Source: Closterium sp. Naga37s-1 (lineage: Eukaryota; Streptophyta; Zygnematophyceae; Desmidiales; Closteriaceae). Taken from it: 64,000 nucleotides of DNA. The DNA lies in NCBI GenBank assembly GCA_947471745.1, contig CANJKZ010000013.1, forward strand, positions 1,736,001 through 1,800,000. Reading direction: 5' to 3'. Of this stretch, positions 1 through 8,704 are shown piece after piece; positions within the stretch are counted from its first letter, which is position 1, and every line of letters begins with the position of its first letter. The notes under the pieces were generated by a model. The model had not been told where the DNA came from. It searched no databases and saw nothing but the letters and a program-made list of their open reading frames with translations. A program made the position numbers and the translations under genes.

Positions 1-415
1 ACCTCCAGCAGCTCCAGCAGCACCGCCAGCAGCAGCAGTGCCTCCAGCAGCTCCAGCACCAGCAGCACCTCCAGCAGCACCTCCAGCAGCTCCAGCAGCA
101 CCAGCACCAGCAGCACCTCCAGTAGCTCCAGTAGCACCAGCACCAGCAGCACCTCCAGCAGCGCCAGCAGCACCGCTAGCAGCAGCAGCACCTCCAGCAG
201 CTCCAGCAGCACCAGTACCAGCAGCACCTCCAGCAGCACCAGCAGCACCGCCAGCAGCAGCAGCACCTCAAGCAGCTCCACCAGCAGCACCTCCAGCAGC
301 GCCAGCAGCACCGCCAGCAGCAGCAGCACCGCCAGCAGCTCCAGCAGCACCAGCACCAGCAGCACCTCCAGCAGCGCCAGCAGCACCGCCAGCAGCTCCA
401 GCACCAGGGTCCGCG
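1..415 (-). repeat. GCT/GGA-rich low-complexity repeat in CopA integrase-RT linker
   Basis: Near-uniform repetition of Ala and Gly codons on the minus strand (GCT GGA GCT GCT GGA GGT type units), giving a Gly/Ala chain. The plus strand is equally open, which explains large apparent antisense reading frames here. A single GGA to TGA change interrupts it at 268. Confidence 0.85.
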
Positions 416-2736
416 ACACTAGGAGCGCCACTCCGGAGACTGCAGCGCCGAGCGTACCACTCTCGGAGCCGCTGGGGAGAGGGCGGCTCCCGCCTAGGAG
501 GGGAAGCACGAGCACCAGCTCCAGCAGCACTCCTAGCTCCAGAAGCACCCCTCCTGAGGCTGCAGTACTGTAAGTACCACTCACGCAGCTGCTGTGAGGA
601 GAGAGCGCCTCCACGTGTAGCACTCTCAGTCGCAGTACCCTCTGGCTCAGTACCCTCAGACGTAGCACTCCCAGGCTCAGCACCCCCAGGCTCAGCACCC
701 GCAGGCTCCGCACCCCCAGGCTCAGCACCCCCAGACTCCGCAACCCCAGGCTCCGCACCCCCAGGCTCCGCACCCACAGGCTCCGCACGCTCAGGCTCAG
801 CACCCCTAGCAGGACGAGAGTCGACAGCTACCTCGACAGGCTCAACCGGGTCTACCTGGGACACACCTGAGGGAGCGGCACCCTGAGGGGGGAGGGGGTC
901 TACCACAGCAGCACCTGGCGCGAGAAAGAGAGGCGGGGGGGGGAGCGGGGCAGTGCGGTAGGGGAAGAGGCGGTAGTAGGGCACCGACTCGTCAAAAGTG
1001 ACGTCCTGAGAGGGCAGGACACGGCGCGAGGTGGCGTGGTAAAACTGCCAACCAGACGCGTCCGGGACAAAGCCAAGGAAGACACAAGGAACAGCGCGGG
1101 AGGAGAGCTTGTCCGCGGACGTATCGCGAACAAAGGCTCGAGATCCCCAGACCCGAAAACGCGACGCATCGCCAACCTCTCCCGTCCAACGCAGTGTCGG
1201 CGAAGTCTCCGGAACGGAGACACGGGGCCAGAGGTTGAGCTGATGCGCAGCGTATCGGACCGCAAACGGCCACAGAAAGTGGGGGGCAGCCGCATGGATC
1301 AAGGAGGTACGAGCGACCTCCATGACCAAGCCAATGCGGCGCTCAGCAACCCCATTCTGCTGTGGAGAGGCCGGAAGCGTGAACGACTGGCGGATGCCGT
1401 GCTCCGCACAGTAGGCTGCCAAGAGGTCGGAGGAGAACTCACCACCTCTGTCAGAGTGCAGACGCAGGACAGGAAAGTTCGAGCGGAACCGCTCGCTGAG
1501 CTGGAGACGAGAAGCGCGGATCCACGGGATCAAAACATCAGGGACCTCACCCTTGGTGCGCAAGGGGAAGACAGTGGTGTAGCGCGAGTAGTCGTCAACA
1601 ACGATCAGGAAGTACCTCTCCTGACCCTGTCCACGGACGCGGGCTGGGCCCCACACGTCCATGTGGAGTGTCTGCAAGGGAGCAGTCGTCGGGGGAAACG
1701 AGGAGGAGTGAGGAGCGGCGCGCTGCCGCCCCTCGACATAGGGAAGACAGGGAGGAGCAGGCGAGGGTGGGAGGGGAGGGAGGACCCTGGGAAGACCAGA
1801 GACAAGGTACCGTTTGTGCATGCCACGAAGGTGCTGCACTGACGGGTGACCAAGGCGGTGGTGCCAGAGGACAGTCTCATGCGCTAGAGAGCGACACGAG
1901 CAGGGGGCCGATAGCTGACCTGACGCAGACGCAGACGCAGCTACCTGAGGGGACTCAGTGGTCAGTGTGTACAGGTCCGACCCCGGCTGCCGAGTGAAGG
2001 TAGCCAGGTGACGGCCCGTCCGAGCACACGTGCAGTGTGTCACGCGCTCGTAGGCAGGGGTGAACTGGTGGACACCCCCGTCCTGGAGCGCACAACCCGC
2101 CACCAAGTTCGTAGAGAACGAGGGGAGGTGGAGACCTGACAGTGTGCCCGACGGAACCGCAGGACAAGGAAGGACAGTGGAGGAGGTCGCAATGACCGGA
2201 CCCCCAGAGGGGTCAGCAAGGGAGACAGCAACTGGCCGAGCAAGCTGCTCAAGGGCAGTGCGGTCACGAAAGAAACAGCGAGAAGCACCTGAGTCCAGTG
2301 TGAAGGTGTGCAGTGCCTCAGTAGACTCAGTACCAGGGGGCGCAGACTCACTAGCACCTAGAGCAGCAGCCTCACCCGCACCTGGGGCAGCAGACGCACT
2401 AGCACCTAGAGCGGCAGCCTCACTGGTCCGAATGCCCGGGTCGGGCGGAACACGCAGGTACTGAGCACCCTCTCCACTAGTAGACAACACATACATGGCA
2501 GTGAGAATAGCATCAAAGTCAAGAGCATAGATATCAATGTTCTTCCTCATCAGATCAGCCCAGCGGGGCAGCTCAGTGGCAGCAGGGAACTGAGTGCGCC
2601 AAGCGTCGTCGAGGCGGGAGAAGCAGCGCTGCGTGGTGTGCGCCCTCCCACACGTCTGGCCAGTGCGGTCACCAGTGCGGATGACGTACGTGCAGCTAAG
2701 GCCACCCCCCCCCCCCCCCCGTGCTGAGAGTACCAC
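268..2736 (-). CDS. CopA pol: knuckle, protease, integrase, start of linker (3' part missing)
   Basis: This is the polyprotein portion that matures gag-pol and integrates element cDNA. From the amino end it has a cysteine/histidine knuckle of form C-x13-C-x3-H-x4-C, an aspartic protease motif LDSGAS, a pre-integrase H..H..C-x2-C zinc region (WHHRLGHPS followed by a C-x2-Y variant), and an integrase core with catalytic D in MDVWGP, D in SDRGGEF and E in VAERR. A proline/glycine/alanine linker follows, carrying two LREWY modules. The frame ends at a TGA at 268-270, where repeat neighbours have GGA. The same frame then stays open to base 1, so this is a nonsense change inside the linker and not the natural end. 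Its frame differs from gag across the G17 tract at 2705-2721. Confidence 0.88.
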   Translation of the reverse strand: MVLSARGGGGGGLSCTYVIRTGDRTGQTCGRAHTTQRCFSRLDDAWRTQFPAATELPRWADLMRKNIDIYALDFDAILTAMYVLSTSGEGAQYLRVPPDPGIRTSEAAALGASASAAPGAGEAAALGASESAPPGTESTEALHTFTLDSGASRCFFRDRTALEQLARPVAVSLADPSGGPVIATSSTVLPCPAVPSGTLSGLHLPSFSTNLVAGCALQDGGVHQFTPAYERVTHCTCARTGRHLATFTRQPGSDLYTLTTESPQVAASASASGQLSAPCSCRSLAHETVLWHHRLGHPSVQHLRGMHKRYLVSGLPRVLPPLPPSPAPPCLPYVEGRQRAAPHSSSFPPTTAPLQTLHMDVWGPARVRGQGQERYFLIVVDDYSRYTTVFPLRTKGEVPDVLIPWIRASRLQLSERFRSNFPVLRLHSDRGGEFSSDLLAAYCAEHGIRQSFTLPASPQQNGVAERRIGLVMEVARTSLIHAAAPHFLWPFAVRYAAHQLNLWPRVSVPETSPTLRWTGEVGDASRFRVWGSRAFVRDTSADKLSSRAVPCVFLGFVPDASGWQFYHATSRRVLPSQDVTFDESVPYYRLFPYRTAPLPPPPLFLAPGAAVVDPLPPQGAAPSGVSQVDPVEPVEVAVDSRPARGAEPERAEPVGAEPGGAEPGVAESGGAEPGGAEPAGAEPGGAEPGSATSEGTEPEGTATESATRGGALSSQQLREWYLQYCSLRRGASGARSAAGAGARASPPRREPPSPQRLREWYARRCSLRSGAPSVADPGAGAAGGAAGAAGGAAGAGAAGAAGGAAAAGGAAGAAGGAAGGAA
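640..830 (-). repeat. 15-bp coding repeats (PGGAE-type) in CopA linker
   Basis: Tandem 15-bp units encode Gly-Gly-Ala-Glu-Pro variants on the minus strand. The same unit occurs in the linkers of CopC, CopD, CopE and CopF. Confidence 0.85.
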
Positions 2737-3785
2737 TCACGAAGCTCCTGGGACGACGGAGTCTGCTGTCCGCCAGCGCCTCCACGACCACCACCTCCGC
2801 CGCCACCACCTCGACCACCACCGCCCCTGCCGCCGCCGCGTCCACCGCCGCCCCAACCACCGCCCCCACCCCGGCCACCTCCTCCGCCGCTGCCGCCACC
2901 ACCCCCACCGCTGCCACTAGCCCCTCCAGCCCCGCCACCACCCCCACCGCCGCTACCGCCCCCACCACCGCCTCCCCCGCCGTCACCTCCACCTCCCTTG
3001 CCCCCTTTGCCCTTGCCGCTGCGGCGCCAACTCGGAGCGGACGCAGTCCCGACCTGCTCAGTACCAACTAGGTCGACAGCAGCAGCAGAGGCGACAGAGG
3101 GGAGAAGGGGGGAAGGGGAACACCCCTCGAAGAAAGGGGTGCGGGGGTCGCCACGAGAGGCACCTACAGCGACTATGCTAGTCTCAGCTGCAAGCAGTTC
3201 CTTCTCGAGCAGATCAACGGTGAGCTCAGTGGGGCAGCGAGCGAGGAAGTGGTCCCTGACCGCACGAAGAGAGTCAGGGAGACGGGTGACAAGGTGGTAG
3301 AGAGTGAGCCAGAGCGGGGGGGGGTGGGTGGCAAGAAACTCAGCGGGCATAGCGGCACGAAAGCGGGCCTCACTAGTGCGGAGGTGCGTGATGAGGTCAG
3401 CGACTGTGGAGAAAGCGGACAGGTCGGGGAACAGGTAGGGGAGCGAGAGACGGCCTAGCGCAGCAGAGGCAGGTGAGGAGTAGCGTGCAACTACAGCAGT
3501 GTACAGTGCCTGCGCAGTTTTGTGCTGGCCAAAGTGCTCGCGCTCATCTACCGGCAGGGAGTTGCGAATAGCAAAGCGAGCGTGGGCGTCACGAGTCTGC
3601 CACTGTGAGCGGGCAGTACTGTCAGCAGTAGCAGCAGGGGCAGCAGCGTGTCCTAGTGCGTGATCGTACAGCGAGATATCCTCCTTTGCAGTGAGCTGGA
3701 GGAACAGGTGCAAGTCATCTAGCCAGGTGTCAAACTTCAGCGGGCGGCCCTCAGCATCGAAAGCGAGCAAAGCAGGGCTAGCCAT
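2550..3785 (-). CDS. CopA gag (capsid region plus glycine-rich linker)
   Basis: Gag forms the virus-like particle that packages element RNA. The start MASPALLAFD at 3785 is chosen because every relative here begins gag with M-A-(T/S)-x-x-x-L-x-F-D after a non-coding leader. Residues 1 to about 240 match the Copia gag (UBN2/Retrotran_gag_2 type) pattern, with conserved PPLWLTLYHLVTRLPDSL and FFEGCSPSPLLPS stretches. A glycine-rich segment and one LREWY module (about 2724-2760) follow. Downstream of the G17 tract (2705-2721) the reading is out of frame, so about the last 55 residues are not family sequence. Confidence 0.88.
   Translation of the reverse strand: MASPALLAFDAEGRPLKFDTWLDDLHLFLQLTAKEDISLYDHALGHAAAPAATADSTARSQWQTRDAHARFAIRNSLPVDEREHFGQHKTAQALYTAVVARYSSPASAALGRLSLPYLFPDLSAFSTVADLITHLRTSEARFRAAMPAEFLATHPPPLWLTLYHLVTRLPDSLRAVRDHFLARCPTELTVDLLEKELLAAETSIVAVGASRGDPRTPFFEGCSPSPLLPSVASAAAVDLVGTEQVGTASAPSWRRSGKGKGGKGGGGDGGGGGGGGGSGGGGGGGAGGASGSGGGGGGSGGGGGRGGGGGWGGGGRGGGRGGGGRGGGGGGGGRGGAGGQQTPSSQELREWYSQHGGGGGVALAARTSSALVTALARRVGGRTPRSAASPASTTLGALSSLLPLSCPAGLI
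2705..2721. repeat. C17/G17 homopolymer at the CopA gag-pol junction
   Basis: Seventeen consecutive C on the plus strand (G on the coding strand). The gag frame lies on one side and the knuckle-protease frame on the other, so a length change in this tract explains the frameshift. Confidence 0.9.
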
Positions 3786-3849
3786 AGTTGCAGTAAGAGC
3801 AGTAGCAGTAGTAGCAGCAGGAACAGCAGTAGTGTCAGTAGCAGTGACA

Positions 3850-4530
3850 GCAGCAGTGGCGCGGCTCGGTAGGGCGGCGCGGCTCGGTAGGGCGGCGCGG
3901 CTCGGTAGGGCGGCGCGGTTCGGTAGGGCGGCGCGGCTCGGGCCGGGTGACGCGGTTCGGTGGGGCGGCTCGGCTCGGCTAGGCGGCGGCTACTCGAGGT
4001 GGGGCACGCGAGGGCGTGCAGGGCAGAGCGGGGCCGGTCCGCACGGGGCACGAAGTGGCGAGCTAGCGAGGGCGGGGCCTGGTCGCACGGGGCACGCAAG
4101 GGCGGGCTAATGGGGCGGGGCCTGGTCGCACGAGGCACGTAAGGGCGGGCTAGCTGGGCGGGGCCGGTACACGAGGGGCACGCAAGGGCGCGCGGGTGGG
4201 TGTGGGCCGGTCGCACGGGGCACGCAAGGGCGCGCGCTAAGGGGCGGGGCCGGTCCGTAAGAGGCGCGCAAGGGCGCGCGGGGCAGCGAGCGCGCGGAGG
4301 CCGCACGGGGCACGTAAGGGCGCGCGGGGCAGGCGACGCGCGTGGTGCCGTTCGGGTCGCACGCTAGGGCGTACGAGGTGGGCGGGGCCGATCGCACGGG
4401 GCACGCTAGGGCGTGCGGTCTAAGCGGGGCCGATCGCGAGGGGCACGCTAGGGCGCGCGACTGTGAGGGAGAGAGAAGGGCGCTCGAGGGCGCGACTAGG
4501 CGAGGCGCGCTAGGGCGCGACTAAGCGGAA
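3850..4530 (-). repeat. GC-rich tandem leader of CopA
   Basis: Between the primer site and gag lie imperfect tandem units containing GCACGGGGCACGCAAGGGCG variants, spaced roughly 50-60 bp, plus shorter GGCGGCGCGGCTCGGTAG units at 3858-3950. No protein family is recognisable in it. It occupies the transcribed 5' leader position. Confidence 0.8.
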
Positions 4531-4568
4531 ACGGTGGGCCCAATCGTTCGGTCCTAGGTTACGACCTA

Positions 4569-4582
4569 GGCTCGCGATACCA
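4569..4582 (-). promoter_or_regulatory. CopA primer-binding site
   Basis: Directly inside the 5' LTR the minus strand reads TGGTATCGCGAGCC, similar to the plant Copia initiator-Met tRNA site TGGTATCAGAGC. It would prime minus-strand cDNA. Confidence 0.8.
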
Positions 4583-4717
4583 TGTTAGAAACTAAGGATG
4601 AACGAGAATGAATGAACTAGCTGAAAGTTGGGTACAAGTAGGAAACCCTGAGTTTGATGTACCCCCTATGGCTAAACCCACTATAGCCTAGACAATATAA
4701 ACATATAATGTTTGACA
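4583..4717 (-). repeat. CopA 5' LTR
   Basis: 135 bp. On the minus strand it begins TGTCAAACAT and ends TTTCTAACA, next to the primer site. It is homologous over its full length to the CopG LTR at 62248-62382. The telo-box-like core is degenerate here (AAACCCTGA on the plus strand). Confidence 0.9.
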
Positions 4718-4755
4718 TGCAATTCTCGCTCGCTCACTCAATTGCACTCGTAACA
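4718..4755 (-). repeat. Short LTR-end-like fragment between CopA and GypA
   Basis: The minus strand reads TGTTACGAGTGCAATTGAGT onward and matches the plus strand at 61566-61600 with a few mismatches over about 35 bases. The match stops at GTAACA in both places, as expected for an LTR terminus. The family is unknown. Confidence 0.5.
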
Positions 4756-5418
4756 AAAATCCTCCTTGAAATTATATATAATATCAAAGTACAAGGCTTT
4801 CAAGATTTGAGTAATCCCAATGATATCCTAGCCTTGAAGTTGAGGTTGCTAAAGTCACAACCAAAGAGGAACCTCTTGTAGAAGTTGTCTTTGAAGAAAG
4901 CTTGATAGAAAACACCAACTTAGCTTCCATCCCTAAGTTGTGTAGGGAGATCCGTGAGAGAGCAAAATGACTTAGAGATGGAAATCACATTTCCAAGTCT
5001 GATTGTTGGAGTTGGGAAGAGAGAATGAGCTTGCAAGCTCCAACCCCTTCCACAATACCCCTTGTGAGCTCCTCACAACCATGGCTTCCATAATTGGAGA
5101 GCTCCTAGGCTTGGAGCCTAGGTGACATTTTTGTTTGGTTGGCAAAATCCAACTCAACAGTATTGTATTGTTGTTTTGCTGTTTGTGTGGATTGTAACCA
5201 CAATTGGCAAATTCTGATTGGTTAGTAAATCCAACATTTCAATCTTCACTTTGTTGGGTTGGATTGCCCCAAGCCTCAAATTTGAGGATTGGAATTTCCC
5301 AACCAACATTCCTTCCCAAACCAACCAACTTAACTCCCGTAGTCTAATTTCAGTGTCGAGACCCTTCTCGACATTCACTAGGCGGGGTGGGTTAGTTAGT
5401 AGTTAGGCCGCGCGTTAC
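4750..5418 (-). repeat. GypA 3' LTR
   Basis: Homologous to 17318-18023 from about base 4757 onward. It shares the CAAAGTACAAGGCTTTCAAG core and the GCGCGTTAC end. The outer (left) boundary is uncertain because it merges with an unrelated LTR-end-like fragment. Confidence 0.82.
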
Positions 5419-5448
5419 GCTCCTCCCCCCTCCCCCTCCTCCCCAGGT
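5419..5448 (-). promoter_or_regulatory. GypA polypurine tract
   Basis: Pyrimidine-rich on the plus strand (purine-rich on the minus strand), lying directly inside the 3' LTR. This is where plus-strand cDNA priming is expected. Confidence 0.7.
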
Positions 5449-5597
5449 GGCAACGCCCCTGTTGCCTTAAGGTGCTTCTGAGGACGAGCGCTTCGAGCAT
5501 GCCGTATCACATTACAACCAGGGCCAACACCGTCCACTGGCTGTGAGGCAGCTCTCCAAGCCAGGTCTGCCATATATGACTGAACGGCAGTTTCGGT

Positions 5598-5990
5598 CAA
5601 TGTTCTTCTGGCTCCCATGAGTTGTGTTCAGGCCTGTAGCCTTTCCACTTGATGAGGAACTCACTTTTTGTCTTGCGGCCACATTGTCGATCACGGTGCA
5701 TCAGCACTCGTTTGACTCAATAAAACAGTTACTCTCCCAGGATGATCGTTGGTGCGGCAAGCACTTGCCCTCTGCAATGTACTTGTTCAACAGAGACACA
5801 TGGAAGACGTTTTGAATCTGTAAATTGTCAGGTAGCTTAAGCTTGTAACCTATCACACCAGCACGCTTGTTCACCTCGAATGGCCCAATCCATCGAGGGA
5901 ACAGCTTCCGTACTCCAGGGATTTTAGAAGAATGTTCTTCGTGCTCAACAGAACTTTGTCTCCGACCTCAAATGGGTGTTTCATGCCGGC
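5598..5990 (-). pseudogene. GypA integrase C-terminus and chromodomain
   Basis: One frame reads PRWIGPFEV, then GYKLKLPDNL, then NVFHVSLLNKY, the typical gypsy integrase C-terminal block. After a frame change, another frame gives FLIKWKGYRPEHNSWEPEEH, a chromodomain core with the aromatic W-K-G-Y and N-x-W-E-P residues. It ends at a TGA at 5598-5600. Chromodomains of this class are known to direct integration towards marked chromatin. It lies downstream of the integrase core at 6006-7520, and the frameshift between its two parts makes it non-functional as read. Confidence 0.83.
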
Positions 5991-6005
5991 GTAAGACTTT
6001 TGCCG

Positions 6006-7520
6006 CTACTGAGAGACTTGCAGCCAATGGCGAGCACACTTAAGCGCTTCTTGCTGCTTGCCAACAAAGTCTTTTGCAGCTGGAATTTTCAATCCGCCAA
6101 TCCCATGCGTAGCATGTGTTGTGGGATGCAGACCATAGTTCAGAATGAAAGGTTTCTCACGTGTACCCTCATGACCTGAATTGTCCACTGCGAATTCAAC
6201 AACAGGTAACAACTCGTCCCAATCATCATGAGTTGGGCCTATGAATGAACGAATCATCTGCTCAAGTGTTCTGTTGGTTCGTTCCGTCTGCCCATCGGTT
6301 TGTGGGTGGAATGACGATGACATCTTAAGCTGCGTTCCTAGTTTTTGTGTAACCTCTTGCCAGAACCGGCTTGTGAAGCCCTGATCCCGGTCGGACACCA
6401 ACACACGAGGTAATCCGGGCAAGCGAAAAACGTGCGCCACAAACAATTTAGCCATATCTTCCGCAGACATGTCAGTTGTCGTAGCCATGAAATGCACCAA
6501 TTTTGTCAGACGATTCACAAAGACTACGATCGATGTATGGCCATCGCGAGTCTTGGGGAGATCCGTGATAAAATCCAAGGATACGCTCTCCCAAGGTTCA
6601 TTCGGAATTTCGAGTGGTTGAAACAAACCACCAATCATATTTGTGTCTGATTTATTTCGTGCGCATGCATTGCAGCGCGCCACGAATTGCTGGACTTCTG
6701 TGCCCAATCCCGGCCACCAGTACACATCACTCAAGGCCCACCTGGTCTCCTTGACCCCTAGGTGTCCTCCGTACTTAGTGGCATATACTTCTTCCAGAAT
6801 GTCATTCCGCAGGTTACCCACGTGAGGTACAACAATCTCCTTCTCGTGCCACAAGAGCTCATGCTCCCATTTGAGTCCCATGTTTCGTGGATTATGAAAC
6901 CATGAGTTGATTTGATACCCTGTGTAGATGCATTTCAGAAAACCACTGAAGCTAATCTCACTCTCTCGAGCTACTGCTAGGACACTGAAACAAGCAGAAA
7001 GTACTGCCGCATCCTCTGTGTCGTCTAGCCTTGTTGTTGCCCCGATCGGCTGTCTGTTGAGAAGGTCAGCCAGGTTCGTTGAACCTGCTCGATATCGAAT
7101 ATCGAAAGTAAACCCACTAAAGAGTTCAGCCCATCGGGCCTGATGTCGAGTAAGCGTGGCTTGGGTGGAGAAATAGGTGTTAGGACAGGGGTCGGTCGTA
7201 ACCACAAAATCCACACCCTCCAAATAACATCGCCATGTTCGTAGCACATGAACGTCCGCCAACAATTCATGTTCAGACGTCGTATAGCGCTGCTGTGCCG
7301 GGGAGAGCTTCCTACTCTCAAATGCCACTGGCCTTCCCTCTTGCAAGGGGACAACCCCAATCCCTATCAATGAAGCGTCGTTAACGACCTCATGGGGATT
7401 CACCGGATCTGGTAATACCAGTACCGGAGCGTTGGTCAGCATTCGCTTGACCTCGTTGAATGCCTTTTGGCATTGCTGTGTCCATTGCCATGCACTACTC
7501 GTATGAGTGAGTGACGTCAA
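6006..7520 (-). CDS. GypA RNase H and integrase (longest surviving frame)
   Basis: A 504-residue open stretch. Residues about 1-150 are the RNase H domain that trims the RNA strand: VLPDPVNPHEVVNDAS, SRKLSPAQQRYTTSEHELLA and ADLLNRQP, in which the usual VxTDAS has become VNDAS. Residues about 245-295 form an integrase H-H-C-C zinc finger (GGHLGVKETR, then CNACARNK). The core follows with D in SLDFITDLP, D in SDRDQGF and E in GQTERTN, so the catalytic triad is present. The first methionine is internal; the natural protein would continue from RT at 7495-8210 but is frameshifted near an A12 tract at about 7541-7555. Confidence 0.88.
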   Translation of the reverse strand: MTSLTHTSSAWQWTQQCQKAFNEVKRMLTNAPVLVLPDPVNPHEVVNDASLIGIGVVPLQEGRPVAFESRKLSPAQQRYTTSEHELLADVHVLRTWRCYLEGVDFVVTTDPCPNTYFSTQATLTRHQARWAELFSGFTFDIRYRAGSTNLADLLNRQPIGATTRLDDTEDAAVLSACFSVLAVARESEISFSGFLKCIYTGYQINSWFHNPRNMGLKWEHELLWHEKEIVVPHVGNLRNDILEEVYATKYGGHLGVKETRWALSDVYWWPGLGTEVQQFVARCNACARNKSDTNMIGGLFQPLEIPNEPWESVSLDFITDLPKTRDGHTSIVVFVNRLTKLVHFMATTTDMSAEDMAKLFVAHVFRLPGLPRVLVSDRDQGFTSRFWQEVTQKLGTQLKMSSSFHPQTDGQTERTNRTLEQMIRSFIGPTHDDWDELLPVVEFAVDNSGHEGTREKPFILNYGLHPTTHATHGIGGLKIPAAKDFVGKQQEALKCARHWLQVSQ

Positions 7521-8210
7521 TGGAGCAACAATGGTGGAGTTGTAAAAAAAAAAAACGACGAAAATAGTTTGCCAGTACTACAAACGACCTGATTTGACCC
7601 ACATCTTGTGGAACCGGCCAGTTCTTGAGTGTGACAACTTTCTTTGGGTTTACCTTGAGACCGTTGTTTCCCACGAGATGTCCAAAGTAATCCAGCTCGT
7701 GTTTGTAGGAATGAAATTTCCACATATGAGCATATAACTTATGCTCTCGAAGTTTCCCTAACACATACAAGGTGTCGTGTGTGCTCCTCTTCCGTCTTGG
7801 AATAAACCAAGATATCATACAGATATACCAGAACAAACTGTCCAATCGCCTCGCAAAATACGTTATTCATAGCCCTTTGAAAAGAGGCGGGAGCATAAGT
7901 CAAGCTAAACTCAGCACCCGCCACTAAAAATGACCAAACGGTGATCGGAAAGCCGTTGGGTACATCTTCTTCAGTGATGTGCAATTGATCCTTGTGCAAG
8001 GTCCAATGCGCTAAACCACTGCACACCTTGGAGTTTATCAAATATATTATTTATCCTCGGTAGGGGGTATATGTTTTTCACCATTATCTTGTTTAAAGCA
8101 CGGTAGACTACGCACATGCGTCACCCTCCGCCCTTTCTGTTCACGAACAAGATCGGCGCTCCGTATGGTGACGCGCTTGGTTCAATCCATCCCTTCCTGG
8201 TATAGTCATT
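7495..8210 (-). pseudogene. GypA reverse transcriptase, C-terminal two thirds
   Basis: Fragments in three frames give recognisable RT pieces: SASPYGAPILFVN, a TGA where YRALNK-type RTs have W-R-M-C, SLTYAPASFQRAMN, and the thumb pieces HKLYAHMWKFHS and YFGHLVGNNGLKVNPKK. The catalytic box reads YLYDILVYSKT, where the family has Y-L-D-D, so one metal-binding aspartate is lost. With the frameshifts and stop this enzyme is dead. The missing N-terminal third lies beyond the LINE at 14161-14331. Confidence 0.87.
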
Positions 8211-8222
8211 GATTTGTTCTTC
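8211..8222. repeat. LINE target-site duplication, left copy
   Basis: GATTTGTTCTTC, identical to 14161-14172 next to the poly(A) tail. On the minus strand it encodes E-E-Q-I of the GypA RT, and joining the two flanks keeps RT alignment. Confidence 0.92.
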
Positions 8223-8704
8223 GAACGAGCATGACAACCTCGAGCTCGCCGCCATGGCTGCCTCCATTTTGCCTGGAAGTCACATTGCGTGAAGCTCAGT
8301 TACCAGTTGGCTTTAATTTCACTAGCATTAGCTTCGCTACACCTTTACAAAGAAGCCTATACCTTTTATGTGTTCATCAGACGAAACATTGGTTGGTCTT
8401 CTCAAGGATGTCTCCTGCTGGTCCAAGAATCAAGGCCCAATGCTAACGCGTGTTTCCCTAGGTCGCGGTCTGCCATCAAGGTGCTACCTAAGCTAACTAC
8501 CATTGGCTACGCAGATGCTGTGCAACGGGATGATCCCGAAGTATTATCATCGGTGTCACAACATCTATGTCAAGAGCATTGGTCTACCACAGGAGCCTAC
8601 TATGTATTTAATAGAACTGTGCTCAGACAACCGGCTCATCAGTCTCATCAGTTTTTTCAGCTCTTCTCTTCAGAGCTTCTGCCGGACTCCTGTCATCATT
8701 GCAC
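8223..8704 (+). other. LINE 5' region, no recognisable protein
   Basis: Some short frames are open here but none resembles a known domain, and none has support beyond being open. It probably corresponds to the 5' UTR or internal promoter region of the LINE. Confidence 0.5.

Larger units (their letters stand above)
1..4717 (-). mobile_element. CopA: Ty1/copia retrotransposon, truncated by the window edge
   Basis: Read on the minus strand, the order is 5' LTR (4583-4717), primer site (4569-4582), GC-rich leader, gag from 3785, knuckle-protease-integrase, then a low-complexity linker running off at base 1. Protease and integrase lie before RT, the Copia order. RT-RNase H and the 3' LTR lie outside the window. 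The LTR differs from that of CopG at about 11 of 135 positions by eye, so the two are close relatives. A frameshift at a G17 tract and a nonsense codon at 268 make it unlikely to be autonomous as read. Confidence 0.93.

Noticed and set aside
38-886. Long plus-strand Ala/Pro-rich reading frame over the CopA linker
   Set aside because: It is the antisense of the Gly/Ala and PGGAE repeats; repeats with unit length divisible by three are open in several frames. No start context or domain.
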